Assembly (NCBI RefSeq): GCF_007567505.1
Contig: NZ_CP041783.1
Location: forward strand, 682,001-746,000
DNA length: 64,000 nucleotides
Reading direction: 5' to 3'
Source of the DNA: Shewanella donghaensis
Lineage (GTDB): Bacteria; Pseudomonadota; Gammaproteobacteria; Enterobacterales; Shewanellaceae
The stretch's first letter is position 1. The number at the start of each line of letters is the position of its first letter. Shown here one piece after another: positions 16,294 to 25,943 of the stretch. The notes under the pieces are model-generated. The model was not told the origin of the DNA. It ran no database searches and worked only from the letters and a program-made list of their open reading frames with translations. The position numbers and the translations under genes are program-made.

Positions 16294-16447
16294 TATGTAG
16301 TTAGGTATATTGAGATGGATTAGCTGCAATCTTGTGCTGATAACTTCAATTATTGGCATCTCAGTATGGTTTTAGATGTTCTTTGTTTTAATGGCTGTTT
16401 ATCGAGGTTAAATGCTTGCGAGTACGTCATTTAATTCAGCCAGTAAA
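16281..16447. mobile_element. Remnant of a third, diverged satellite left end
   Basis: It begins with the same XerC arm and matches the left-end blocks at 9553 and 12957 for about 167 bp at roughly 85% identity. Homology stops 16 bp short of where the rstB-like stop codon would be. No replication gene follows. A minus-strand open frame from about 16572 to 16408 crosses the edge but has no clear start. It may be a decayed older element or host-flank DNA related to the satellites. Confidence 0.6.
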
Positions 16448-17210
16448 ACGCAGTCCTTGGCTATCAACACTCGATGTTCTTGGTTTTGTGTTAAACCTTT
16501 CAACAGAAATTCGTTTATTAAAATAATTTCATTTAGTATTTCTATCGCACTATTAAGTTTATGTGCGGCGACTTAATATCCATTGACATATTAATTTTAG
16601 GTGTTAAATATCTATTTATTTTTAATGAGTAATTATTAAAAATAACTAATAATGTAGATTGCTGCTATTACATCTTTTACGTAAATACTATTGGATTATT
16701 TTTAATAAACTAAGAATTTGAAATCCTAGATAAGTTATATGTATTCACTTATAACTTATTTTGCTGGTTTTTTATTTAAATATTAATGCCACCATCCCAA
16801 TATAAAGTAATCGATTAAAAACAATGACTTGCAGTTGATTTGACAGTTTAAACCTAAGACTGATTATATTTTATATAGCAGTTAATAATCTTTGTTATCT
16901 TAGCTACTGTCTATTAAAACTGCAAAGATTTTTACAGGTCTTACGTTGTTAACACTTCAACTTGTAAATTCACCATTTACATTATAAAAACAACCATTTT
17001 TGTAATTAAAATATGCCCTTCTTTTGTATTGTATTTTTCATCAATGTAACTCAATTCCATTGATTTAACTTTATCTAAATCTTGTTCTGACAGCTGTTGT
17101 AGATTATAGTTAAATCAGAGTTTGATGAGAATTTAATTTAATAATATTAGCTGGTTAACATATCTAATGAGCTCATTAGAGTAAATATAAGGAATAATTA
17201 TTAGATAACA
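16448..17210. other. AT-rich gap without a recognisable gene
   Basis: The 760 bp are strongly AT-rich with stops in all frames. No tRNA, repeat array or second Xer site was recognised. One short minus-strand frame near 16408-16572 (LNEIILINEFLLKGL, ending VLASI) reads like protein but lacks a start codon. The right-hand chromosomal partner of dif is not identifiable here. Confidence 0.5.
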
Positions 17211-17213
17211 AAA

Positions 17214-17238
17214 AGCCGTAACTGATGAGTTACGGCTA
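17214..17238 (-). terminator. Terminator of the xylanase gene
   Basis: On the minus strand AGCCGTAA and TTACGGCT pair around a nine-base loop and are followed by a T-rich tract. It lies 80 bp after the xylanase stop. Confidence 0.75.
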
Positions 17239-17318
17239 ATGGAAAGTATTTACATTAAGTTCGATATTCACGCATGTAAAATGCTATAACATTCAATTCA
17301 ACCTGTGACTTCGTCTAT

Positions 17319-20309
17319 TTACTCTATAGGAGCAAGCTTAAGTACTGCGTCATCTAAATAAATATCAACACCTACAGCAGCATTAGAAAAATATACTGCT
17401 AGTTCAGTTAGGACACAGTCTGCAGTTGTAAAAGTGCCACTCACTAATGTCCATTCGCTATCTGACACTGTTACTGCTGGGCCTGCATCTGTATATACAG
17501 CCGCTTCATTTTCACAGGTTTGTTTTATGTTAATACTCACATTTTCACTTTCTGAACCAGCCACTCTTATCCAGCCACTCATATCATAAGTGGTATTGGC
17601 AACTCCTTTACCAATAAAGTCGAAGACGGGCCCTTGCCAATCATTGGTGCGGGAATTAACTAAGGCTGACTTGTCACCGGTATGTGCAAATTCAGTACTT
17701 TCTTCAATATTTGCTCCCCAAGTTGCCCAACCATTTATACCCGATTCGAACGTTGAATTAGTAAATAAGTTATCAACGTCAACAGTAATTTCGCTGGTAA
17801 TAGAAACGCTATCAATATAAATGTCGACACCAATGGCAGGTCCATCAAAGTAAATAAATGCACTAGTAAGCACGCAATCAGGTAAAACTAAATTACCGTT
17901 TAACTTCGACCACTGGTCATTCGTAGCCGTTATCATTCCATGTTGAGTGTAGGATGCATCAGCTTCAACATCTCCTTCACATAGGGTTTTTAAAGTAATG
18001 TTTAGAAGATCTTCCTCAGCATTTTCAATACGTGCATAAGTTTCAATTTCATAGGTGTTACCTGTTTCAGCATATGGCAGTAAATCAAATATAGGCCCTT
18101 GCCAAGTTCCTGTCCTATCACTATGTAAAGCACTGCTATTACCTGTGTTAGCGAAGTTTGTTGAGCTAGCTAATACGCCCCCCCAGACTGACCAACCTTC
18201 AGTGTTAACTTCAAAGTCACTGTTTGCCACTAAGTTAGGGCCTAGATTTTTTGCTTGTTGATGAAAAGTGACGTTATCAATATAGATATCGATTCCCACT
18301 GCAGGACCTTCAAAATACAGTATGGCATCACTCATTGCACAAGTAGGTAAAGTGACCTGCCCTGCAATCAAAGACCAATCCGACGAGTTTGCATCTGTAG
18401 CGCCTGTGCCTAGGTATTTAACGCCATCTGAACAAGTTGCACTAATGGTGGCTTTAACTTGAGCTGAACCTTCACTTATGGCCGTTTGTGCAAACAATTG
18501 GTAAGTTTGACCAGGCTCAATAAGACTCAAAATATTAGTTGAAGGTCCTTGGTATTCTTGAGTACGCGCAGTACCGACGAGACTTTGCGTACCCGCAAAC
18601 ACCTTAGTTGCCGTTATTGAAACTTCTGATGTGTCGTAGCCTTCCCAACCCGAAGTATCAACTTCAAAGTCACTATTAGCTAATAGGTTATCACCAAATC
18701 CGTCAGTGTTAGGCATTAAAGCTTGTGGTCGAAGACTTACCGTATCTAAGTATAGATCTTCACTTATCTCCGGGCCTTCGACAGATAGAGTGGCTTTGAC
18801 TAGTTCACAATCAGGCGCAGTAAATGAACCTGATAATTGGGTGAACTCAGTGTTGCTGGCAACGGCTGAGTTCACAGCAATTGTACTTGCTTCTTCAGCG
18901 ACACATTGAAGCATTACGTTTACAGCGCTTTCCAATGTTTTTTCATTAGCAGACATCACCCAAGCTTCAAGATCATAGGTGCTGTTTGCCTTGAGTAAGC
19001 TGGTAATATCGATACTAGCAGTTGCTTTAGCATCTTCACTTGCTGTAGATAGAAGCGATGTTATACCGTTCTGTTTATATTCTGTGGTTCTTAAGGCTGT
19101 TTCGTCTAATGTTGTCCAACCGTCAGTGCCTATTTCAAAGTTACCATTCGCAATCAGATTTGGCATAACACCCGGAGCATCAGCTTGAATTCCGACGAAA
19201 CCATCCGCTATCGCAAAGTAAGCAGGTTTTCTTTCGTAGTCAGCCGTATATAAAAGTGGGTCATCTGGACCAAATTCGCCGTCAATCCAGCTGTACTTAT
19301 CAGTAAACCCCCAAACAGTAACAGCGTCACAACGGTCAACATTCATACATGCATTCACCGCACGATGATATACCTGTTGTTGAATAGCGAGTTTAGTCAC
19401 TTGGTTCCAAGGTAAAGACGATAAACGCACATCAATTTCACTAATATTTACATCTAAGTCTAAATCAGCAAACCGTTGCAGGTTGTCTGTCATTTGTTGA
19501 GTTGATGGAGCATTTGAAGCGTCTAAATGCATTTGAAAACCCACACCATGGATAGGCACTTCAGCATCGATTAATTCCGTTACCATAGTCAAAACGGCAT
19601 CAGATTTTGAGTTGATATTATCTATACTGTAATCGTTATAAAACAACTTGGCCTCTAGATCAGCATCATGTGCTCTTGTAAACGCATAAGCAATATAATT
19701 TTTGTCTAGCTTTTCAAAGAATACAGAATTACGATAATTTGCATCATCACCCATAACTTCGTTTGCGACATCCCACGCATATATTTGTCCGCTATAACGC
19801 GCTGCCGTAGCATCGATATGCGCATTTATTAACATGGTTAAATCTTCAGGTGTTACGTCACCATTAACAAAAGAAGGTGCTTGGCGATGCCATACTAAGG
19901 CGTGCCCTTTAAAGGCGATGTTGTTCTCTTCAACAAAAGCGATCATGCTATCTAAAGCATCAAAATCCCAAACGTCAGAGCTGCTATTTTGAATAGATCC
20001 CCATTTACCGATATTTTCTGGAGTCACATAGTTAAATTCTTTTCTTACTATGTCGATATAGTCGGTCTCGTTATTACTTAGCACACCATGACTTAAAGCT
20101 GTACCAATGCGTTTATTCGCTTTCTCTGCCGCTTCAACTAAATTAGTGACTAAAGATTCTGGTGGTATTGGTTCAGGTTCCGGATCTTCAACAACGGTTG
20201 GCGGTACTATTGGTTTTGTATCATCAGAACATGCCGACAATAAAAGCAGCAAAGGTGTAACAAGTAACGTTGATTTTTTTAATTTTGATCTGTAATTTTT
20301 TATATTCAT
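17319..20309 (-). CDS. GH10 endo-beta-1,4-xylanase lipoprotein with four CBM4/9-like repeats
   Basis: A 996-residue enzyme that should cleave beta-1,4-xylan. A lipoprotein signal with lipobox LLSAC (C27) and a proline-glutamate linker lead into a GH10 barrel (about 55-372), with acid/base E184 in WDVANEVM and nucleophile E291 in NISEID. Four repeats of about 150 residues follow (starting near 385, 540, 690 and 850), each opening with an N-x-x-F-E motif and a GW pair as in CBM4/9 jelly-rolls and closing with D-I/L-Y-I/L-D. Four binding modules on one catalytic domain is a high number. The start has an AGGGGA ribosome site. It stands alone. Confidence 0.92.
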   Translation of the reverse strand: MNIKNYRSKLKKSTLLVTPLLLLLSACSDDTKPIVPPTVVEDPEPEPIPPESLVTNLVEAAEKANKRIGTALSHGVLSNNETDYIDIVRKEFNYVTPENIGKWGSIQNSSSDVWDFDALDSMIAFVEENNIAFKGHALVWHRQAPSFVNGDVTPEDLTMLINAHIDATAARYSGQIYAWDVANEVMGDDANYRNSVFFEKLDKNYIAYAFTRAHDADLEAKLFYNDYSIDNINSKSDAVLTMVTELIDAEVPIHGVGFQMHLDASNAPSTQQMTDNLQRFADLDLDVNISEIDVRLSSLPWNQVTKLAIQQQVYHRAVNACMNVDRCDAVTVWGFTDKYSWIDGEFGPDDPLLYTADYERKPAYFAIADGFVGIQADAPGVMPNLIANGNFEIGTDGWTTLDETALRTTEYKQNGITSLLSTASEDAKATASIDITSLLKANSTYDLEAWVMSANEKTLESAVNVMLQCVAEEASTIAVNSAVASNTEFTQLSGSFTAPDCELVKATLSVEGPEISEDLYLDTVSLRPQALMPNTDGFGDNLLANSDFEVDTSGWEGYDTSEVSITATKVFAGTQSLVGTARTQEYQGPSTNILSLIEPGQTYQLFAQTAISEGSAQVKATISATCSDGVKYLGTGATDANSSDWSLIAGQVTLPTCAMSDAILYFEGPAVGIDIYIDNVTFHQQAKNLGPNLVANSDFEVNTEGWSVWGGVLASSTNFANTGNSSALHSDRTGTWQGPIFDLLPYAETGNTYEIETYARIENAEEDLLNITLKTLCEGDVEADASYTQHGMITATNDQWSKLNGNLVLPDCVLTSAFIYFDGPAIGVDIYIDSVSITSEITVDVDNLFTNSTFESGINGWATWGANIEESTEFAHTGDKSALVNSRTNDWQGPVFDFIGKGVANTTYDMSGWIRVAGSESENVSINIKQTCENEAAVYTDAGPAVTVSDSEWTLVSGTFTTADCVLTELAVYFSNAAVGVDIYLDDAVLKLAPIE

Positions 20310-20944
20310 TTTTTCCCCTGAAAAATATTATTTTATTTTTAATTTATCATTTTTATAAACTACTTTTTGATTATGATTATTCGTCGCAACTTCGTGTCCT
20401 TTTGACTATAAGCTTATTCTAAAGTAGACCACTTAAACAAAATTAACAATATAAAAAATTTCAAGTCAGAGCTGTTTATCGTTTTCTTACGTGGATTTGA
20501 CTAATAAATGACGACTCGCTATAACGTGTAAACAGTTGTTACTGTTTGCTTTATTTTGTTATTTGCAATGTGATTTTTATCATCTTTATTTTGAGGGATA
20601 GTCTTTTCTATTGGGGAGCTAAGATTGGCTTTACCCTTTCGGTTGTCTTATTTAGATCAAGGGAGATTATTATGATATTGAGAGAGAGTTTGAGATTTTA
20701 TAAATCCAATAATATGAATTAATACCTAAAATTGGTTATTATTTTTTATTAATGAATTAAATCACGATTCATTAATGATTTACTGCACTGTATATAAGTA
20801 AACCTAGCACTCCTGACTTATAAGTGATATTTAGATTGACTACAATATGTAATTAAAGAAAAAGTAAGTGTTTGTAAAACCATAAACTAATAAAATTAAG
20901 TAATAGCATTAGGGATTTAAACAAGGATTTTGTTAATAATTATA
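20310..20944. other. Upstream region of the xylanase with a candidate operator
   Basis: There is no gene in this AT-rich 635 bp. AAACAGT-TGTT-ACTGTTT (20530-20547) is a perfect inverted repeat about 220 bp upstream of the xylanase start, and could bind a dimeric regulator. Nothing else was recognised. Confidence 0.4.
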
Positions 20945-20974
20945 TAAAAAGCCATAACGACAAAATTACGGCTT
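20945..20974 (-). terminator. Terminator of the acyl-CoA dehydrogenase gene
   Basis: On the minus strand AAGCCGTAA pairs with TTATGGCTT (one G-U pair) and a T tract follows, 28 bp after the dehydrogenase stop. Confidence 0.7.
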
Positions 20975-21001
20975 ATCTGTGAGTTATAAAAACGCGACTA
21001 G

Positions 21002-22798
21002 TTAAAACGAAAAATCTTCACTCTCTAAAGACATCATCGAACCTACACCATTTTGTATACATGCTGCATGACCTTTTGCCCTTGGCAACATACGCTGAAT
21101 ATAAAACTGAGCGGTTTTTATCTTAGCTTCATAAAATGCAGTTTCTTCAGTGCCTTTAGCAAGGTTATCTTGGGCAACTTTAGCCATTCTTGCCCAAAAA
21201 TATGCCAATGTGACATAACCAGCAAACATTAAGTAATCCACTGAGGCACCGCCAATTTCATCTGGATCCTTAGCGGCTTTAGTGCCAATAGCCACTGTTA
21301 TTTCATGCCATACTTTAGCATAGGCCATGATGGGTTGAATAAATTCACCCATAGCAGGATTGTCCATGTTTTGTTGGCAGAAAATCGTCACCTCTTTAGA
21401 AAAAGGCTTTAATACTGCACCTTGGGTACCGATAATTTTACGAGCTAATAAATCTAATGCTTGAATACCTGTAGTACCTTCATATAAGCAGCTTATTTTG
21501 GTATCTCGCATTAACTGCTCCATCCCCCACTCTTTTATAAATCCATGACCACCTAAAACTTGTACACCATGGCTAGTGCATTCAAAACCAAGTTCAGATA
21601 AAAATGCTTTTGCTATTGGGGTTAGTAAAGCCAATTTGGTTTCAGCTTCAGCTTTTACTGCCTCATCTTTTTCTGCATGTCCTATATCAACAAGTTGAGC
21701 TAAATAAGAAATTAACGCACGTCCACCTTCTGCAATAGACTTTTGTGTTAGCAACATTCTACGAACATCGGGATGCACAATAATGGGGTCTGCAGGACCT
21801 TGTGGGTTTTTAACGCCGCTAATAGAGCGCATTTGCAATCGATCTTTTGCATAAGTCAACGCACCTTGAAATGAGGCTTCTGCCGCAGCAACCCCTTCAC
21901 TGGCCACACCTATTCTGGCAGCGTTCATAAAGGTGAACATACACTTAAGGCCTTTATTCGGTTCTCCAATCAAATGGCCTTTGGCTGAGTCAAAATTAAT
22001 TACACAGGTTGCGTTACCGTTGATCCCCATTTTGTGTTCAATTGAGCCACAGTTAACCCCGTTTCTATCAGCAATAGTACCGTCATCATTGACATTAAAT
22101 TTAGGCACTATGAATAAAGAGATGCCTTTATTGCCTTCTGGCGCACCAGGGATACGAGCAATAACAATATGGACAATGTTGTCAGATAGATCGTGTTCAC
22201 CGGCAGAGATAAAAATTTTGGTACCAGATAATGAATAGCTTCCATCTTCTTTAAGCTCTGCTTTAGTGCGCAGCATGCCTAAATCGGTGCCACAGTGTGG
22301 CTCTGTTAAGCACATGGTGCCAGTCCAATTACCTTCAACTAATTTTGGCATAAATTGTTGTTTTTGAGATGGCGTGCCATGTGCTTCAATGGTCGCCAAA
22401 GCGCCATGGCTTAAGCCTGGGTACATAGCAAAACTGTGGTTAGCACTAGAAAAGAGTTCTGCAATACTAATATTTAATGAATGCGGTAGCCCTTGACCAC
22501 CAAACTCTTCTGATTGAGATAACGTTGGCCAACCACCTTCAACATACTGTTGATAAGCTTCTTTGAAGCCATCAGGGGTTGTGACTACGCCATCTTTCCA
22601 GCTACAACCTTGTTGATCGCCAATTTGATTTAATGGCGCGACAACTTGTTCAGTTAATTTCGCCGCTTCAGCAATAATGGCATCAACCATATCAAGACTC
22701 GCATCCTGATAACCCAAGTGTTCATAATGGCTTTCGCAATCTAACAATTCTTGCATTACAAATTTTACATCACGAATGGGGGCTTTATATTCAGGCAT
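21002..22798 (-). CDS. Acyl-CoA dehydrogenase with C-terminal extension (DmdC/AcdA-like)
   Basis: A 598-residue flavoenzyme that oxidises acyl-CoA to trans-2-enoyl-CoA. The MCLTEPHCGTDLG and GTKIFISAGEHD blocks (flavin/substrate site), the YEGTTGIQALDL motif near the catalytic region, and an extra C-terminal domain place it in the 600-residue subfamily that includes 3-methylmercaptopropionyl-CoA dehydrogenase. The C-terminus is rich in Met/Ser/Glu. A closely related paralogue lies at 42905-44710. It diverges from the TonB receptor across a 536-bp control region and marks the left border of the catabolic island. Confidence 0.88.
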   Translation of the reverse strand: MPEYKAPIRDVKFVMQELLDCESHYEHLGYQDASLDMVDAIIAEAAKLTEQVVAPLNQIGDQQGCSWKDGVVTTPDGFKEAYQQYVEGGWPTLSQSEEFGGQGLPHSLNISIAELFSSANHSFAMYPGLSHGALATIEAHGTPSQKQQFMPKLVEGNWTGTMCLTEPHCGTDLGMLRTKAELKEDGSYSLSGTKIFISAGEHDLSDNIVHIVIARIPGAPEGNKGISLFIVPKFNVNDDGTIADRNGVNCGSIEHKMGINGNATCVINFDSAKGHLIGEPNKGLKCMFTFMNAARIGVASEGVAAAEASFQGALTYAKDRLQMRSISGVKNPQGPADPIIVHPDVRRMLLTQKSIAEGGRALISYLAQLVDIGHAEKDEAVKAEAETKLALLTPIAKAFLSELGFECTSHGVQVLGGHGFIKEWGMEQLMRDTKISCLYEGTTGIQALDLLARKIIGTQGAVLKPFSKEVTIFCQQNMDNPAMGEFIQPIMAYAKVWHEITVAIGTKAAKDPDEIGGASVDYLMFAGYVTLAYFWARMAKVAQDNLAKGTEETAFYEAKIKTAQFYIQRMLPRAKGHAACIQNGVGSMMSLESEDFSF

Positions 22799-22913
22799 GG
22801 TAGCTCTCCGAAAGTTGTCTGTGAGTCAGGTAATTGAGTCGTTATAGAATAAGAACAATGACTACTGATGCTAAATTAACTAACTGCATTATCCAAATGC
22901 ATATTACTCATAA

Positions 22914-22940
22914 CCTTGTATTCGCATGCTGAATACAAGG
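22914..22940. promoter_or_regulatory. Perfect 10-bp inverted repeat, candidate operator
   Basis: CCTTGTATTC and GAATACAAGG flank a seven-base spacer between two divergent genes. Without a T tract it is more like a dimer-binding operator than a terminator. Confidence 0.5.
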
Positions 22941-23163
22941 TGTCGAACTACTTGAGGTACTACATACGTGCGCTAATGAATGCCTGTATAATTTAACAAT
23001 AAAGATTTCTTAAAAATTAATACGAAAAAATGACTAAAGTCCCTCTGCATTATTCTTTGTATGAATAGTGCCCTATCAAAACAATTGATTGGTTTAATTC
23101 TAAAACTCCAATTAGCATGATTTGTCGATTAAATTTTCATTATAAGTGGCAGATAAGTATTTT

Positions 23164-23189
23164 CAGAATCCATTATAGGATTCTGTTTT
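23164..23189 (+). terminator. Terminator-like leader hairpin upstream of the TonB receptor
   Basis: CAGAATCC-ATTATA-GGATTCTG followed by TTTT lies 145 bp before the receptor start. It could attenuate the receptor transcript or end transcription entering from the left. Confidence 0.5.
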
Positions 23190-23334
23190 CCCCTTGAAGT
23201 TATTGAAGAACGTTAATTAAACAACGCTTTTATATTTCAAAAGTTACATCAATAGAACCGAGTCAATTTTGGTCTGCTAGATGTGTACTCTTTGAGAATA
23301 GCTAATAACAATAATTAAGTTTCGGGGGAAGAAT

Positions 23335-25785
23335 ATGATTTACAGATCATCACCATTTTTTAAGCGCTCATTACTTGCACTAGCCGTTGCCGGCGTGATG
23401 AGTCCGAATGTCTATGCAGAAGCAGATTCTGATGAAAATACACAAGAATCAGATAGCATAGAAATTATACAAGTCACCGCTTCAAAGCGGTTAAAAGGAT
23501 TACAGGAATCCCCTGTTGCTATTAGCGTTGTCAGTAGCGAAGCCATCGAACAAACTAAAGTGATGGATATTGCAGATCTGCAAACCTTAGTGCCCACATT
23601 ACGTGTCACTCCTTTACAACGTTCAACCAATACTAATTTTGCAATTCGAGGTTTCGGTAATGGCACCAACAATACCGGTATTGAGCCATCGGTTGGGGTG
23701 TTTATTGATGGGGTGTATCGGTCTCGTGCAGCATCGCAAATCGGTGATTTACCTAGGTTGCAACAAATTGAAGTATTGAGTGGTCCACAAAGTACCCTTT
23801 TCGGAAAAAATGCCTCTGCTGGTGTTATTAATATTAGGACATTAGAACCCTCATATAATTTAGAAGCCAAAGCAGAATTGGGGATCGGTAATTATAATCT
23901 TAAAACTGTTAAAGGTTACATTACTAACGGTATTACAGACGATTTAGCCTTTAGTTTATCAGGTGGTTTTAACCAACGTGATGGTTACACTGAAAGCGTC
24001 GTCGGCTTGGGCGAATTAAATGATCGTGATAGATGGCATATCAGAGGGCAAGCATTATATGAACCCACTGAAGATGTAAAATTTAGACTTATAGCCGACT
24101 ATAGTGAAATCACAGAAGCGTGTTGTAGTGTTGAAAATTCAATTAATGGGCCCACCACTGCAGCTATAAGAGCCTTAGGTGGCATTGATCTTGATGAAAG
24201 TGATTCTTTTTTATATCAATCAGCCCTTAATTCCGATCCTGATAATAATGTCGAAGACGGTGGTGTTTCGTTACAATTAGATATTGATTTTGATGGATAT
24301 TCTTTCACATCGATCAGTGCATTTCGTAACAATGATTCCGGTTTTATTAATGATGTAGATTACACCACGTTAGATATTTTGAGTGAAGGTGGACATACAG
24401 AAATTAAAACCATGACTCAAGAGTTTCGTTTAACATCTACCAGCGAACAAGACCTAGAATGGATGTTTGGTGCTTACTTATTTAAAGAAGAGCTCATCAC
24501 CGGCGATACGTTATTTTATGGCGATGATATAAGAAACTATTTTGAGGTATTAACGGCTGCAGGCGGAGCACCAGGTTTATTAAGTGGTGTTGAAGGCGTT
24601 TATGGTTTGTCACCTGGTACTTTCTTTTCAAATACCTCTTCTGTTAACTCAGAATTTGAACAGGATAATGAAGCTTACTCATTATTCGCTAGTTTTGATT
24701 ACCATATTACCGAAGAATTAACGGCTATATTTGGCGCTAGTTATACCAATGACCAAAAAGAACTCACTATTAGTCAAAATAATTCTGACGTTTATTCTGC
24801 CATTGATTTAGATACGCAATTAACCCTTTATGGGGTGCCTATTGGTAGCATTCCTGCTTTAGCCCCTGCAGTTCCGACGTTAAAAAGCCTTCAATTTTTG
24901 CCGCCAATGATGCCTTTACCTAATGATATTGAAAACCAAGAAACCGATGACAGTAAAACAACTTGGTCGTTCCGACTGGCTTATGAACTTAACAGTAACA
25001 TTAATTTATTTGCGACTGCGGCTACAGGCTTTAAAGCATCCTCTTGGAATCTATCTCGTTACTCTAGCCCTTTTGCTTCAGATCAAAGTGCCCTAGAAAG
25101 TGCAGGCTTGGCACAACCTAACCAGGCATATGGTGGACGCTATGCATCGCCAGAAGAAGCCACTGTCTATGAGGTCGGAATTAAAACCCGTTTTAAAGAT
25201 GGTGCTTTTAATGCAACCTTGTTTGATCAAACGATTGAAGGCTTTCAGTCATCAATATTTATTGGTACTGGCTTTGTACTTGCCAATGCAGGACAACAAA
25301 ATACCAAGGGTATTGAATTCGATTCGATTTATAACATAACAGATGATTGGACTATCACCTTCGCAGGTGTGTTACTTGATCCCGTTTATGACTCATTTGT
25401 TGGAGCATCAGGTCTTGATGGTCCGGTAGATTTATCTGGTGAAAAGCCTGCTGGTATTCATGAAGTGAGTCTTACCACTGGGCTGGTATATAACTTTGAA
25501 TTTGAAAATGGCATTAACGGATATGCCCGTGCAGATTACCTTTATGAAAGTGATACCAAAGTCGCTGAAAATGTTCCTGACTCACTTACTCGTGAAGTTA
25601 ATACGGTTAATGCCAGTGCAGGTTTAGGCTTTGAAAACGGGATTAATTTGCAACTCTGGGCACGAAACCTGACGGACGATGAATACCTACTCTCAGCATT
25701 TCCGCCACCGATTCAGGCTGGCAGTTTTAATGGCTATCCCAATCAACCACGCACATTTGGTGCCACGATTTCCTATGACTTTTAA
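23335..25785 (+). CDS. TonB-dependent outer-membrane receptor
   Basis: An 816-residue receptor. A cleavable signal peptide (LLALAVAGVMSPNVYA) is followed by a TonB-box-like IEIIQVTA, a plug domain (about 45-165; SPVAISVVSSEAI, IRGFG, FIDGVYRSR, VLSGPQSTLFGKNASAG) and a beta-barrel closing with GATISYDF. The plug signature is that of the iron-complex-type family now known to include many carbohydrate and lipid importers. The first gene of the plus-strand arm of the island, it is probably the uptake port for the island's substrate. The GGGGGAAG ribosome site supports the start. Confidence 0.9.
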   Translation: MIYRSSPFFKRSLLALAVAGVMSPNVYAEADSDENTQESDSIEIIQVTASKRLKGLQESPVAISVVSSEAIEQTKVMDIADLQTLVPTLRVTPLQRSTNTNFAIRGFGNGTNNTGIEPSVGVFIDGVYRSRAASQIGDLPRLQQIEVLSGPQSTLFGKNASAGVINIRTLEPSYNLEAKAELGIGNYNLKTVKGYITNGITDDLAFSLSGGFNQRDGYTESVVGLGELNDRDRWHIRGQALYEPTEDVKFRLIADYSEITEACCSVENSINGPTTAAIRALGGIDLDESDSFLYQSALNSDPDNNVEDGGVSLQLDIDFDGYSFTSISAFRNNDSGFINDVDYTTLDILSEGGHTEIKTMTQEFRLTSTSEQDLEWMFGAYLFKEELITGDTLFYGDDIRNYFEVLTAAGGAPGLLSGVEGVYGLSPGTFFSNTSSVNSEFEQDNEAYSLFASFDYHITEELTAIFGASYTNDQKELTISQNNSDVYSAIDLDTQLTLYGVPIGSIPALAPAVPTLKSLQFLPPMMPLPNDIENQETDDSKTTWSFRLAYELNSNINLFATAATGFKASSWNLSRYSSPFASDQSALESAGLAQPNQAYGGRYASPEEATVYEVGIKTRFKDGAFNATLFDQTIEGFQSSIFIGTGFVLANAGQQNTKGIEFDSIYNITDDWTITFAGVLLDPVYDSFVGASGLDGPVDLSGEKPAGIHEVSLTTGLVYNFEFENGINGYARADYLYESDTKVAENVPDSLTREVNTVNASAGLGFENGINLQLWARNLTDDEYLLSAFPPPIQAGSFNGYPNQPRTFGATISYDF

Positions 25786-25886
25786 TTAACCTAAAGCGAA
25801 TGGCGATAACCTTGTTGTCGCTGTTGGCTTATACACACTGAAATTAAAAATAATTAAAATAATGGCTTAAGATAATAACAACGAAT

Positions 25887-25934
25887 TATAACCAATAAGA
25901 CCTATAACCAATAAGGCCTATAACAAATAAGAGA
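25887..25934 (+). repeat. Tandem repeat, 16 bp x 3
   Basis: TATAACCAATAAGACC is repeated three times with one or a few changes; the last copy ends in the GAGAGAG ribosome site of the nitroreductase gene. Confidence 0.85.
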
Positions 25935-25943
25935 GAGCACTAA

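Larger units (their letters stand above)
22799..23334. other. Divergent control region at the left border of the island
   Basis: No gene. It holds the palindrome at 22914-22940, an ATGAATAGT element at 23061-23069 that recurs in other island promoters, and a terminator-like hairpin at 23164-23189. Confidence 0.5.

Noticed and set aside
9553..16447. A transposon or IS-element explanation for the two long direct repeats.
   Set aside because: No transposase, no terminal inverted repeats and no target-site duplication; the ends coincide with dif/XerC-type sequence.
16448..17210. A right-hand chromosomal dif half-site (for example TTTATGTGCGG near 16558).
   Set aside because: The match to a XerC arm is too weak and no satellite boundary coincides with it.
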